A stretch of 64,000 nt of DNA from Bedellia somnulentella (GCA_963576735.1 OY755182.1:2604001-2668000), one strand, 5' to 3'. Positions 20,148-32,968 are shown, counted from the stretch's first letter. Translations and numbers: made by a program. The notes: generated from the sequence alone by a model not told the origin.

Positions 20148-20845
20148 TGTGATAGCTTAGTTATCAAACCACCGTTTCTCTTGAAAAAGACGGGTGTTAA
20201 AATCCTAGCGACTTGATAGCTCAAAGGGTAGAACATCGGTTATCGTGCAAACGACTAGTGTTCAAATCCCGGGGCGGGCCTACACCAATTTGTCTTTTCT
20301 AAAGACATATGTGTGGTTAATTTATCACGGTTGTTAACGGTGAGGGAGAACATCGTGAGGAAACCCACATGGCTGAGTTGTACTTAGTCATGTGACAGTG
20401 TATTCGTACAAAACGGCGACAGGCCTGCCCCCTATCACGTGAGTACACTGTCCATGCAAAACGTGGGTACTCTGGACACCAGGTGACAAAATCACGTGAT
20501 GTTCAGAAGTATTAGTACTTCTGCCATGCCAATCCCTTCGGGGATATTCGGCGTGAGCGTTTATGTTATGTTATGTTTAAAATCCTGAATCGGGCCTTTT
20601 TTAAAGTCATATGTGTGGTTATGTATCAAGGATGTTTACGGTGAGGGTAATCATCGTGAGGGCGAGGGCCCCATAATGCTAACTAGTATCCAGTCACGTG
20701 ACAGTGCGATCGTACAAATTGAAGATAGGCGTGATAGGACGTGATGCACTGTGTAAGCAAAACTTTGGCACTCTGAACACCATGTGACTGTAATTTCACT
20801 CAGCCACCCCTTGGGGGATGCCGCATAAACGTTAAGTTAGAGTTT
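20148..20845 (+). mobile_element. Older SINE-B split by a younger SINE-B
   Basis: An old head (GATAGCTTAGTTATCAAACC, then GTGTTAAAATCCT) ends at 20206 and continues after the insert as GAATCGGGCC, GGTGAGGGTAATCATCGTGA, then GCAAAACTTTGGCACTCTG and ACCCCTTGGGGGATGCCGC at 20587-20845. The two halves join in order when 20207-20586 is removed. Confidence 0.85.
20207..20576 (+). mobile_element. Young SINE-B inside SINE-B, full length
   Basis: Box A TAGCTCAAAGGGTAGAAC, box B GTTCAAATCCCGG, complete body and an ATGTTATGTTATG tail. TTAAAATCCT flanks it at 20197-20206 and 20577-20586. The target is the box B region of the older copy. Confidence 0.93.
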
Positions 20846-20931
20846 GGTTTTTTGAAACTGATATATGTGGTAATAGTATAAAACGAAGTATCTTTACTTG
20901 CAGTGCCATTATTTTCAATATGTTTTTCTAA

Positions 20932-21069
20932 CGCACGATTTCTGAATTGAGTATTCCAGCTGAGAACAACTTAAGTATCATTCTGTCGCATTGAAATCTT
21001 AACAACTGAATGAGACAAAACAATACTTAAGTCGTTCTCAGCTTGAATACTCAATTCAGAAATCGGGCG
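20932..21069. mobile_element. Foldback MITE, copy 2
   Basis: 138 bp, same arms and centre as 4831-4967. The outer bases CTAA and TAAG on the two sides hint at a 3-bp TAA duplication. Confidence 0.85.
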
Positions 21070-21569
21070 TAAGTATGTTAAAAATCTTCTTAATAAAATG
21101 TAATATTCTAATTCTAATATTCTAGCCATATTTTATTTATAACGTAAAACCTTGTGGTAACCTACTTCAAACGGATACAAAACATGATCCTACCTACATA
21201 CAACATATAATGCAACACAAAAAAAAGTGCTTGATTCAAAAGACCACCTGTGATTAGTAAGTATTGACAAAATGACAAACGAGTGAGTTGACACGCTCTG
21301 CCTACACCCTGCTGCGTTGGCCGTGATGGACGGTCTGTTAATGGAAGTATTATTCAGTGGAATATTTACAGCCTCCTTTATTTATTGAATGTAATATAAA
21401 TGTGTGGTCTGGATGGGGAATAAGAAATACTTTTGGGTAAGAAAATAAAACAAAATATCTTGCACATTACTTTAAGCTGTTACGCCTTAAGCGGTAGTAA
21501 ACTTCTAACATAGAGAACTCAACTATATGGAGAAAAAACAAGGACTGTCAATTTCCGTAAACGATTCAG
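21070..21569. other. Nothing recognised
   Basis: No coding or repeat signal noted. Confidence 0.5.
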
Positions 21570-21580
21570 TGAATTTTAAC

Positions 21581-21880
21581 ATACATACATATACTCACGC
21601 CGTTAATTCCCATTGGGGTAGGCAGAAACTATCGATCGCCACTTCGTACGATCCTGGCAAACCTCTCTTGCTTCGTCTACATCCATCAATCTTTTCATAC
21701 ATGCTCTTTTATTCTTCATACTTCAGATGCCTGCCTTTTTGAGCACACTTTCAATTTGGTCCAAGTGTGTCTTTCGTGGCCGTCCTCTACTTACATTACC
21801 TTCCACATTAGCTCTATAGATACCTTTTACCAATTTCCTATCATCCATTTTCTCGATGTGCCCAAACCATCTCAACTACA
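21581..21880 (-). pseudogene. LINE-Z 3' end, 300 bp, with target-site duplication
   Basis: The minus strand reads RWFGHIEKMDDRKLVKGIYR, ANVEGNVSRGRPRKTHLDQI, ESVLKKAG, then an in-frame stop where others have Arg, then SMKNKRACMKRLMDVDEARE, VCQDRTKWRSIVSAYPNGN and a stop. TGAATTTTAAC lies at 21570-21580 and 21881-21891, so this is a complete 5'-truncated insertion. The tail is a run of TATG. Confidence 0.9.
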
Positions 21881-22061
21881 TGAATTTTAACTGACTTAAA
21901 AAAAATATATAAACACTACAAAAGTCAAAACATTGTAACCAATCAGGGTGTAGGGACAACTTATTTAAACAATTCCTTTTCAGCGTATCTTTTTTTTAAA
22001 TATTTGTCCTCAGTTATGTTTTTTTCGCTCTATTTAGTTAAATTTTCTATGACTTATATAT

Positions 22062-22113
22062 ATACTCTCACCATTCGTTCCCATTGGGTGGATAGCCACG
22101 AAAGCCACTTTGC
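22062..22113 (-). mobile_element. LINE-Z 3' scrap, duplicate 1
   Basis: Minus-strand CCCAATGGGAACGAATGGTG and a GAGAGTATA end. The same piece is repeated beyond the SINE-A at 22425-22475. Confidence 0.65.
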
Positions 22114-22360
22114 ATACATACATATATTCACGGCTATAAATCCCTTGGAGGGGTAGCCAGAGCTAGGTAATGAGACATTCCTCAGCCACCTTTGGAAGTT
22201 GCGTGGGGAAGAGATGGTAAAATAAAGGTTGTTAGTGATGGGTCTCCAACCGCATCGCCCAAAAATCCCTTAAAAGCCCCAATACCGTTAGTCGCCTCTT
22301 ACGTACACCCACCGGATGAAAATGGGGTAGTGCTATTGTAAACCGACACTACACAGCAAA
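22114..22360 (-). mobile_element. SINE-A between long direct repeats
   Basis: Full-length minus copy. The flanks are an unusually long direct duplication: AGTTAAATTTTCTATGACTT and about 55 bp ending GCCACTTTGCA occur on both sides. Confidence 0.88.
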
Positions 22361-22424
22361 GTAATATAATTAGTAATAATAGTTAAATTTTCTATGACTT
22401 CTTAATATACATACATAGATATAC

Positions 22425-22557
22425 TCTCACCATTCGTTCCCATTGGGTGGACAGCCACGAAAGCCACTTTGCACAATCCTGATTAACCTCTCCAGCTTCA
22501 TCCACAGTCACCTATATTTGCATACATGCTTTTTTATTCTTCGGACCCCTGCTTTTT
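22425..22557 (-). mobile_element. LINE-Z 3' fragment, duplicate 2
   Basis: Extends further into the LINE than duplicate 1 (CACTTTGCACAATCCTG to a TTCGGACCCCTGC end) and is then cut by a SINE-A fragment. Confidence 0.65.
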
Positions 22558-22558
22558 G

Positions 22559-22654
22559 ACATACATATACTCACGACTATAAATCCCTAAAAGGGGTAGC
22601 CAGAGCTAAGGAAAAAGAAATTCCTCAGCCACTTTTGGAAGTTGAGTCTACTAC
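22559..22654 (-). mobile_element. SINE-A 3' fragment
   Basis: ACATACATATACTCACGACT to CACTTTTGGAAGTTGAGT, minus orientation, 5' truncated. Confidence 0.8.
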
Positions 22655-22739
22655 TTGAGTTGAGTGTACTAAATCTGCCTTTTAAGCACATTTAATTTTA
22701 TTTAAATAGCATGTGAATGGTTATTTGCCATAGTGTACT

Positions 22740-22830
22740 TACAGAGATAGGCCAGGATACGAATACAATGTCACATGATAAGGTTTAAACTAGCCATAAC
22801 CCAACTAGCAAAGTTCTCTTGAGAAAAGCG
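22740..22830 (-). mobile_element. SINE-B remnant, degraded
   Basis: ATACGAATACAATGTCACAT, then ACTAGCCATAACCC, parallels the reverse complement of the SINE-B middle. Low certainty. Confidence 0.4.
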
Positions 22831-22972
22831 GGTTATAATGCAAAATGTCTTAAAAAGTCACAGAATAATTTTGGTAAATGTTTGCTGGTTTAGTTTTGCA
22901 CTACTTAGTACTTATCAAATGCCAAGAGTAATAATCTTTTAAACTCAGTCTCGAAAGTCAGTCTCAGTCGTT

Positions 22973-23225
22973 GCCGTGTAGTGTCGGTTTAGAATAGCAC
23001 TACCCCGTTTCTACCGATGGGTATACGTAAGAGGCGACTAACGGTATTGGAGCTTTTAAGGAATTTATGGGCGATGCGGTTGGACACCCATCACCAACAA
23101 CCTTTACTTTACCATCTTTTCCCCACTCTATTTCCAAAAGTGGCTGAGGAATTTCTAATTCCTTAGCTCTGGCTACCCCTTCTAGGGATTTATAGCCGTG
23201 AGTTTATGTTATGTTATGTTATGTT
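22973..23225 (+). mobile_element. SINE-A, full length, with target-site duplication
   Basis: A1 copy with a (TTATG)n-type tail. CAGTCTCGAAAG lies at 22946-22957 and 23226-23237; 15 extra bases sit between the left copy and the 5' end. Confidence 0.9.
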
Positions 23226-23405
23226 CAGTCTCGAAAGCGCATCAGATATTAAAAAATAAGATATTTTCAAGTGCATGTCCTAGTTCTATTTACGATAAGT
23301 TTTCTACTCTGAAAAATGTATGTATTGTTTTTTTTTCCTATGTTTAAACTCACAGTTGAGAATCCAGACAAATAAACAAAAGACTAAAACAAAAGTAAAA
23401 AGAGA

Positions 23406-23664
23406 GTCGTGTAGTGCTGGCTTAGAAAGTCACTACTCCTTTCTACCCACGGGTGTCGTAAGAGGCGACTAAGGGTATGAAGCATTTTTAAGTGGTTTTT
23501 GGGCGATGTGGTTGAAGACCCATTACCGACGATACGTTATTTCTACCATCTTCTCCCCTATCAACTTCCAAATGTAGCTAAGAAATTTTTAGGTCTAAAG
23601 CTCTGGCTAACCCTTTTTGGGATTTATGGCCGTGAGTTTATGAATGTATATATATATATATATA
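23406..23664 (+). mobile_element. SINE-A (A2), full length, TA-rich tail
   Basis: Starts GTCGTGTAGTGCTGGC, with A2 markers throughout. After GGCCGTGAGTTTATGAATG the tail has turned into a TA microsatellite (about 23646-23664). Confidence 0.85.
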
Positions 23665-25187
23665 CTATATAGTGGAGCTAGCTGTTCTACCAACCACTGG
23701 ATCATGGGTGCTTGTAAGTACTTCTAAGAATGACGTCAAGTAAACAACATTGCTCTCTAGTGCAATTTTCTGATTCCAGAATATTCCACGAAATTGTAGT
23801 AAGTGCTTTCAAATTTGTAAAAGGGCATGTAAGATTGGTCTATATATGTCTCGACCATAGGAAGTGGAGATCGATAGCTTTTGGCTACCCCCATGAGATC
23901 TAATGGCATGAGTATATGTATGCATATGTGCTATGTGCAAACGCATATTTATTAAAAGTTATTACAAAACACACATTCCCCAAAATCAATCGTAAACTCA
24001 AACGAAACAACAGAAAACGTATAAAACCAAAACAATAAACGAAAGACCAATCGAAAACTTTTCCAATTTCCAATTGAAACCCGAAAATTTGCATACGAGT
24101 ACAATAGGCCAATGCCGCTAATATTTCTTAGCCACAGCATGATGTCAGTAAAATAAGGGAGGTTCTTTTGTACCCCATATTTAATATCTGTGGGAATACA
24201 TACTGGGTGCGGTACAGTAATTAATCATTCTTAAACTAGTCGAACTATTATCTAAGTCTTGGTACTCTGCCCTTGTGAAGTGGACTTTAGAATTAATGGC
24301 GGGTGCAAAACGGGTTCTAAATTCAAACGGTTTCTGTTAAAGTCGGACCGGACATTGGGCAGTTTGGCCATTTTGTGAATTATGATACTCGTTTTTGTAT
24401 GTTGGTATGACTGATTTTCGTGTGATCAAAGTGTTTTAGTGAAAAGTAAAATGGGTTAGTAAATCTATTTTATATACGAGTATGTCATAGCAAATAAGTT
24501 ATAAGAAAGAGAATAGGAAAAGAAATAAGAATAGAAAAGTTATAGCAAGTTTGTCGAGGAAATATTTACTCACACCATATATTTCGAGACAGTCTTAATT
24601 AGGATAAACTATCTTTTATGCAACCGCATTTTTTTTATTCCTATAGTTCAAGAATTATAGTAGATTTTTCGTATTTATAAACAGTCAAATCATACATATT
24701 TTTGTATTGATATATGTAATTTAAATCTCACTCAGTCATACACAACCCTAAGACAGTCGCACTTTTAAATATTAAGTGGTCAATCTGGTCATCCACGAGC
24801 CACATCAATTTAACCCTTTCATCTCTACGTTGACCCTGCAGTGCACGCGTAGGTCATCTCAAATTAAACAGGTGTGTTGTGGTCCACTGGACCCCGCCAT
24901 ACAGATTCCTTATAAAAGCCACGAGAGATCACTTTTTATACATTTTGGACGCGCGTTGACCACGTGGCAGGTACTGAGAACTGCATCTTTGTGATTCAAA
25001 TTCGTAAAAAGGGAGAGATTCTATTGATATGTTTTATTGATCAGAGGGCTGTAGTCATTTATCATTATGTAACTATAGGATTGCTATGGTGTTATTGACC
25101 TGTTTTGAACATTGCTTTTCTTTTAGTAAATTTAGAAATTATATGGTTCTAACATGACGTAAATTATTAGTTTTTGTTGTTATTATT
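23665..25187. other. Mostly unassigned; LINE-Z scrap at 23845-23930
   Basis: The scrap reads GAAGTGGAGATCGATAGC, TACCCCCATGAGATCTAATG and CATGAGTATATGTATG (plus strand). Bases 23676-23709 resemble the reverse complement of a SINE-B box A region. GGTCCACTGGACC at about 24881-24893 is a short palindrome. No gene is recognised. Confidence 0.45.
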
Positions 25188-25394
25188 TATGCCCCTTTCT
25201 ACCCACGGGTGTCGTAAAAGGCAACTAAGGGTGTAGAGCTTTTTTAAAAAGCTTTTGGGCGAAGCAGTTGGAGGCCCATCACCAACGATACTCTATTTCT
25301 ACAATCTTATCCCCTATCAACTTCCAAATGTAGCAGATAAGTTACCAGCTCTAAAGCTCTGGCCACCCCTTTTTGGGATTTATAGTCATGAGTA
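25188..25394 (+). mobile_element. SINE-A (A2), 5'-truncated
   Basis: From CCCCTTTCTACCCACGGGTG to GGGATTTATAGTCATGAGTA. A2 markers include CAACGATACTCTATTTCTAC and AGCTCTAAAGCTCTGG. Confidence 0.8.
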
Positions 25395-27561
25395 CTAAAC
25401 TTATTGGTGTTAGTAACATAGTAAAATATTTCATAAATTATTCTAATTGCACACATAAAATAATAATAAAGCTATTTCAGTTACAGAAAGCTCTATAAAA
25501 TTTAAAACAGTAGCGCTTCTTATAAAAAAAAACAATCAAAGAGCTCTATAAATCCCAAAGTCACGCTCAAATGTATTATCCGCAAACTGTAACACCGTAT
25601 CTCATTAAATCGCATTACAATATCACACCTGAACGACTATAAACGAACGACTACGCACAATAGGACGAAACTTTTGTACCTATTTTACTGTTGAGGTTAT
25701 TAAAAAAGGGCCGGTGTGTTGAAGGGTTGATATATTTTATTATAAACCAGTGGTTTGGGCGGTTATCTAGATTAGGTCATTTCTAAACTGGTAGTTTTTG
25801 GAAGAAAAATTTGTTGCGACTTTTTGATAGGGCCTGTTGATTGCTGGTTTTTGGACCACTGTCTTGAGATATTACTACTTCTCATTTTGAGGTTTGCCGG
25901 GATTGTACAAAATGGCGGTCAATTATCCCTGCCTCGATTGACAGGAACAACTGCGTGAGTAGAATTATACAAGCCAAATATATGAATCGTGATTAAACTT
26001 AGAAAAAAGAATCAAAGCCAGTAGCTTCAACTGTCAAAATTATTCACCAATGTAAAAATGGCGATTAAGATTATCAATCATTCCTTAGCACAATGAAGGA
26101 CAACAACTAAAATCTCACCGGTCATTTCGGTTGGCTAATACTTAACAACAAAAGATATACAAAAAGGAAACAATCCGAGCTAGTACAAAGGGCACATAGG
26201 TGACAATAACGCACAAAGGAGCTGTGCCCTTTAATGTCCCATTGTTTGTTTAGCTTCAAAAGTGATAGAGGGAAAACAAATAGATTTTTATTATTTCTTA
26301 AAAGCACAACCCTATCTTTTTAAAAACCAACCAACGATGACCTATCAAGAATTCAAATTCCATTCTTTAGATGAGCAGGTAAGGGTTAGCTGTCTTTGGT
26401 CGGTGTGTTTTCGCAGATCTAATTGCCTATTATAATGATACTTGATATCTTATTGTTGTCTCTTTCATGATTTTATTTGTGCTCCTTTAATTAGGTAGTA
26501 TGAAATTACAAGTTGTTATAAAACTGTGTGGTTGGAAGTACAATAAACGTAAACTTACAACAATAGAGTATTATCATACAATTGCCGAACTGTTTTTCAA
26601 TAAATATGTATTTGCCGAATGGGATATTTGATATAAAAGTGGTTGTTTTTTTCCAGAGTTTGTAGTTTGAGTATTGCACTAAAACAGTTTAGTTGCTGTA
26701 AATATATTTTCTCAAAAGATCAGAGATATTACATTAGTTGGTATAGTAACAAAACACTTTTAAGTGCAATACAATACATACCACATCAATAGTTTTACCT
26801 AAGCGGAGCAAAATATAAACACGTTTTTTTAAGCGGTTGTAAGCAGGTAATTATTGTGAATTGTGATACTGATTATGACACGAAATCTGAAGTTGCTAAA
26901 ATGAGATTTTAATATACAAACTTAACAATTAGGCGTAAATAAATTGATTCAATTTGTCGTCAGTTGGTTCTCATGTTAAGATGAGTGGTAAACTAACCTA
27001 TACTGATTGTTTGAATTCAAATCAAAGTACTTCATCTACGGTGAAATAAGCCTAAATTGTTCAAATTACAAAAAATACAAAAATATTTTTATTCCCGGTG
27101 GTAGTGTCCGGAAGTAATATCAAAACCAGTATTGATTCCAAGCAAGAATATCCTGTTCCTTAAACTTATCTAATCCGACTAATCCGACACTGTGACGCCA
27201 TATATCAGCATTAAACAAACCTAAAGAACAACAAACCTTAGATTATTAATAATACACTCTCTAAAAGTCCAACGGTCATGGCAAATATTTTTAGACACAT
27301 TAATAAACCTTTTCACTTTCCAAACTCCATTGTTTAACCCTTTGTCAGATAATCCTGAAAATTATTCACGGTCAAACCATTAACTTATTCTCAAGCCATT
27401 GTGATTTTTGCTAATGCAAATCTACGGCGGGTCCGTTGTGACTGATTGGTAGATGAAGGGTTAACTCTATAGGGTGTTCTTTTTATACGTTCGCGATTGT
27501 GTGAGAAATTTAGAATTTGTCTAGTCACCTTAAGATACTTTTAAGTTCACGAGGCAGTTAA
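25395..27561. other. No gene or repeat recognised
   Basis: AT-rich with stops in all frames. The area is poor in SINEs compared with the flanks. Confidence 0.5.
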
Positions 27562-27760
27562 TGCTAAAAAGGGTAGCCAGAGCTACAGAATTCTAAAAAG
27601 TTCTCAGCCACTTTTGCAACTTTAACGAAGTAAAAAATGGTGGGTGAGTTTTCAGCTACAACGCCGAGAAAATAAGAAAATATTTTAAGAGCCCTGAAGT
27701 CCGCTGTTACTTCTTACATCAGTGAAAAGAAATGGGGTGCTGCTTTTCTAAGCCATATTA
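27562..27760 (-). mobile_element. SINE-A, degenerate
   Basis: AAAGGGTAGCCAGAGCTACA, TCTCAGCCACTTTTGCAACT and GAAATGGGGTGCTGC keep the SINE-A order on the minus strand. Tail and 5' end are eroded. Confidence 0.6.
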
Positions 27761-29379
27761 GTGGCTAACAGCTCAAGTCACCTGAAGTCTTCGAAAACAT
27801 ACACTGTCGTGTCGAGGCAAAATAAGTCTATTCGAAACACCGGACAAACCGAAACACATAGAATGGTCAAAAAAACTATTCTTCTGCTATGTCTAAAACA
27901 AGGGTATATAATAATCGTGAATACTGGGTTATATAGACCTAATCAGTTACTAATTACATCCCACTCTGATATTCGCATTCATAATTTCAAACTTTGTATT
28001 TGCAACATCGCATCATGTCAAATATTCAAATCAAAATCCTTAACAACATAATCGGTCCTAACCCTTCAACGCACTCGTCGGGTCCTTTAGACCCTAAGGG
28101 TTTAATAATGCATTTGCCATTAGTTAACCCGCAGATGCCGCGACTATCTTCGCCCACGACTCAAATTGCACAGAAGAGGGTTCCTACTAATCCTGTGTGA
28201 GACATAAAATCTTTTGGGATGCCTTTTTGAAATTAATTTTTGGTGTCCCTATGCTAATTTTAATGGTTACCTGAGTAATGCAAAATTCATTATGCAAAGA
28301 AGATTTTCCTTGTGGCACAACTTGAGCTAAATATTGTTTTAAGAAAATGTTGATAAAGAGACACCGAGAGTGTGTCTGCCTTTGGGATTTGCATACATTT
28401 GAAATTTAAAATGCATGTTAAATATTTTATTTGACTTCATTATTGCATCCAGATCAACTCTCTCTAATAATATACTATATCATCACTGATACCTCTAATT
28501 TGTATTGCATAGACTATTACAGCAATTAATGAAATGTAACTATAGAAAAAAGTTTGATTGTTATATAATCTGTTTTTATTTATTCATTAGAGAATTTGCT
28601 AGGTAATTTAGAAATCCATTATTATTATTATTTAATTTTAATAAATCAAATAATAAGATATAAAAAAAACTGACAGGATGGTTGTTCAAAAAAATAATGC
28701 AAGGTTTCTTTAACATAATAGATAAACCTATAATAATATTCAAATAAAAATGTATTTCACTATGTATTTTCCTTTCTAACCATTTTTTTTATTAAATGAA
28801 AGACTTATAAGCCAAATAGCAACCAATTCATATTTTATATCCATTTTACAAGCCAAAGTCAGTATTACATCCTCCACTCACGCAAATACAAAACCGCAAA
28901 CAAAAAAGCAAAACGTACGCTCTTTGAGCCAAACCACAATGCATATTTGATTTAACCGTTGACAGATAGGTTTTTTAAGGCCGCCACAGAAGGTGTCGTG
29001 GTCGCAGCTGCCCGGGCCCCGATAATCTACGACCGCACTTGTTAAATATTAACGCGGACTAATTACCTCACCAGCATTTCCCTCTAATGGCTTTTAAAAC
29101 TGATTCCGGCCCCGAAGGATGCGTATTTGATGACAGCCACAGAGCGATTGTTCTTTAGATATTGCGGTGTTTGCTAATGGCGGTTTTAGATTGGAAATTT
29201 TTAAGTTTATTTTGGGTTTTCGTGTATTGTAGAGGCTGTTATAAGATATTGTTTTGTAATGAGAAATAAAAGTTATACTAAAATCGATTATATTCAATAT
29301 AAGGAAAAAAATCTTTCAATTACTTTACGAATAAAAAACCATTTTTTATTATTTGATCTATATATAAAAATGTGTGTCT
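27761..29379. other. No gene recognised
   Basis: Contains several frames of 67-96 codons without recognisable domains. A GC-richer patch at about 28975-29115 stands out, but no function can be assigned. Confidence 0.45.
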
Positions 29380-29485
29380 TCACAGTCACTCATACCATCA
29401 GTTCCTATGGTATAAAATAAATTTATTCTATCACCGCTCTTTGTAATCTTGGCAAAACTCTCACACTTCATTTGCATTCATCAAG
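29380..29485 (-). mobile_element. LINE-Z scrap, very degraded
   Basis: CACTCATACCATCAGTTCC, then TAATCTTGGCAAAACTCTC and CATTTGCATTCATCAAG, follow the order of the LINE-Z 3' end on the minus strand. Confidence 0.4.
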
Positions 29486-32400
29486 CAAGCAATTTAAATC
29501 GGTATAGATTTACATTAAAAAAACTATGTAAGTTTTTTTTACGTAAAAGTTTATGAATAAAAACACGATGGTATATATATTATCTTTAAAAAAGAAGCTG
29601 CTAAACATATTCTATCTAAATGCAAAGGGGCTAAAATTAAGGAGTTTTTTAAGTGATGGATAAAAATTATACCTGATTAAAGTGCCTGCGTTTATTAAAG
29701 GAAGGACTGGACTTTGGCGATGAAGTCAAGAAGAAAAGTCAGTCTATTAACGGAAAGAGACGATTTTATTATTTTCAACAGCTACAATAGCATAAGAAAT
29801 TAAAACCAACATAAAAAGCTTTAGGAACAACTAGTCTATGGAGATTGCAACAGAGATGCGACGCACTTACATTCGTAGAGTGAAATGGAGTGCGAATGCG
29901 ATAGAGCGGGGTAATTTTTGTCGCGGGTTCACAAAGGATTCATACATTAGACATACGTGAGCCACTTTGAAAGAAGAGAGGGTAGTACGAATCTGTATAA
30001 CTTGTTTGTGTGAAACCGGCGTTTCACCTCGTATGTGCAAATGTGGATTTCATGTTTTTATGCGAATATAGAATTTGCTTTTAGTTATGCGGTTTGACGT
30101 GATTATAGTAGGTAGAACTTATTTCTTATCCATAATTCTTATATTAGGCAGTAAACTTGTACATAGTTACTCAAAGGATTTTCCATCCGAGCATTTTTCA
30201 CAGCTTCTTTTGATATTTAGTTAGAATTTGCCACATACATTGTTAGAGTCACCAAACATACAAACATATATATTTCTTTCAAAAAATAGTACAACGTAAG
30301 AAAATAAATGACTTTACGATGTCCAAAATCCATTAATTTCATAACCAAATAAAACTTTACAAATTCGGAAGCGGACAGTTTAACGGTATTTACTCAGTGG
30401 CGCAAAACTCACAGTGATATTTCGCTAATGGTTCTTAGTGACAATTATTCCGCACCATTAGAAGGATCATTAGTGACGTATGTCGTTTGTTTTCTTAGCT
30501 CCGTGGTCTGTGGGACCGCGCGAGCAGTGACGGGTTGATCATTAATCAAAGGGAAATACGAATAAGTACGGTGTGAGAAGGATTTGACAAAAGTTTTGAT
30601 TAACGGTGAGCAAATATGGGAAGATGGGTCCGGTCCGTATTGAATGCGGACCGGTGTGATTGTGTTCGAATTGGATAACGTGAGGCGACGGTGGAATGTC
30701 CTCTGTTCAAGATTAACATTGTGTTGTGATTCCTTCTGGGTTATGCCGAGCTGAAATTTATCATAATGTCCAAAATGCTTTGAGAAGGCAAAATACTTTA
30801 TATATTATATTGAGATTGTACTATTAAAGTTCATACTGATTGACATCGATGTATGCTTTTGACCCCAGTATTACGCTGTAAAATATTATGGTCTCAAATC
30901 CACGCAACTACTTTGGTATATATATGTTCATTGCAACATAATTTGTAGAAATTCTAACATTTTATATTATCATTTTCTATCACTTCAAACGATTAAACTT
31001 TTCCATATACATATTTATATATTGCAGTGTAGTGTTAGCGTAATATTTAAACCCGAGTATTTGAGTAGATAATTCGCAGAAATTAAATATTCTGCGTCTG
31101 TTTTAAATTTTTGTTGGGTGATTATGATTATCAACCTTTCTTTCACTTTAGTATCTTTTCATGAGACCGTGTTTCGTTTACTTTACTTACTATATTTTTT
31201 TATAAGTGGTTTTTAAATTCAAAAAACATAAGAAGGATGAAGTGTTTTTTTTTATAAAGCTAAACTATTGATGTCTCGTTTAAAATTATATTTGTTTTCC
31301 TAAAAAGTCGTAGGATAAACAAGTGGTTACAGATTTGTCATGTATCGAAGCAAGCCAAATAAGAAATTTAATAAAACAATAGCACGTGGCGTCCCAAACA
31401 AAATATAGCTAACGAAACTATTCAAAAACACCGAAATAAAACCGAAAATCTCACCGATTTCCCTCACTCCCTCACTCCACACGTGTACCAATAACTTAAG
31501 TAACTCGGAATAACTTGAATAAGTGAAGGCGTAGAAATAAAATTGTGTCAATTTACATAGTCATAAATGCCTAAGTGCTTTCCTGGGTACATTTTCGAGT
31601 CGTGGGGTGGAATCGTACCCCACGTTTTTTTGTCGTCTCTCTGATAAGACGTGTCAGACGTGTGACAGATGCTGTGACATTTACAATGGTCGGACTAAAA
31701 CAATTGGTAGCGCTTTGTTTTTGTTTCGTTGAAATAAGGGATGTGACTCGAGTGCTATCTTGCTGGTAAAAAATATGATTGTTTTTGCGTGACGTGTTGA
31801 TGTTTGTTTAATTATTTAGGTTTTTGAATCATTTACTACATTTTAACTGAATTATGGAGTAGTTTTTTTAGGTCATAAGGGTCCTGAACAGAATTTGACA
31901 AAGAGCATGCTTCAGTAATTGGATAATGAAGCTAGCATTTTATTAACATTGCTGCAAGTGTAATTTGCTTTAATGCATTTTTTGGTGGTAATGCAGACTT
32001 ATGTATTGTGTATAACTTGGTTCATGGGCCATAATTATGGAACTCCCTTAAATTAACCCAAATGCAGCTATCTATCTGAAATAAAATGTGAAACTTTCCG
32101 CGAATGGTAAAAAAGTTTTGCTTTAACATAACAGTCAAGAACTGGTTTTTAAGATTTCCTGTCTAAGAATATCATTTAGATTTAACCGGGACTCGCCGCC
32201 GAAATCTATAGTGAGGTTTCTATCTGTTCACGTAGGTAGAAGAAGAATATTATACACATCTATGTATTTCTTCATAACGTATCATTTCATCTTTATCATA
32301 TCCCTATCAAATGAAAGTGACGAAAACCCGACTCTCGTTTTCAAGAACGCTCCGAATCGTACTTTAGGAAACCACTCGAGTAAATTGTCACTTGGCTTGG

Positions 32401-32779
32401 TAAATATCATTTGGACGGAAACTTTTGTTTTTACACCCCGCTATTTTATTGACAATCCCTTGTAGTGATCGGAGAATTCGGAGATGTGCGGGGGGTGCGG
32501 GGTTGTCGGTAGTTAAGGGGTGGCAGGAGGTAAATGATTTGATTGAGTAATTTTATGTTTTAGAACAGTTATCATAGTTTTGTGTTACTTAGATTTAGTT
32601 TTCGGATAGATTATATCATCATGAGTTTGTATACTTGTTATTTAGGTAAGTCTTAAACTCAAACTTCTATTGCATATCATAGTGTACAAACAGTTGTTGC
32701 AATCTAGGTACAGTTATATGGACCCTGTTGGGCGCATACAATTTTAGTTATTTACTTTAGGCTTGCAGTAAGTACTATT
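29486..32779. other. No gene or repeat recognised
   Basis: 3.3 kb with no clear SINE-A, SINE-B or LINE-Z copy, the longest such stretch in the left two thirds of the window. Short frames only. Regulatory DNA is possible, but nothing in the sequence proves it. Confidence 0.45.
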
Positions 32780-32784
32780 CAACT

Positions 32785-32870
32785 TCTTTTTAAGTGGTTG
32801 TTGAGCGATCTAACTGAATACGCGCCACCATTATTTTCTCATCCTATCCCACTCTTTAGAGAACTTAGCT
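32785..32870 (+). mobile_element. SINE-A, degenerate middle part
   Basis: TTTTTAAGTGGTTGTTGAGC and CTCATCCTATCCCACTC resemble the A2 body. Ends are lost. Confidence 0.35.
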
Positions 32871-32968
32871 AAATAGAGAACAAACGAAGAATGTCAATAT
32901 CCGTAAGTTCAATGTATTTCCACTGACTTAAGCAAAGAATTTGTATTTTGCATTTGCATGACCAACAA

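Noticed and set aside
22114..22360. SINE-A as a 5S rRNA-derived element because GGTTGGAGACCC recalls the 5S box C
   Set aside because: The likeness is about ten bases and the other internal control elements are not evident; left unproven.
29841..29960. GC-richer patch with GATGCGACGCACTTAC as a possible exon
   Set aside because: No open frame with splice sites and no recognisable peptide on either strand.
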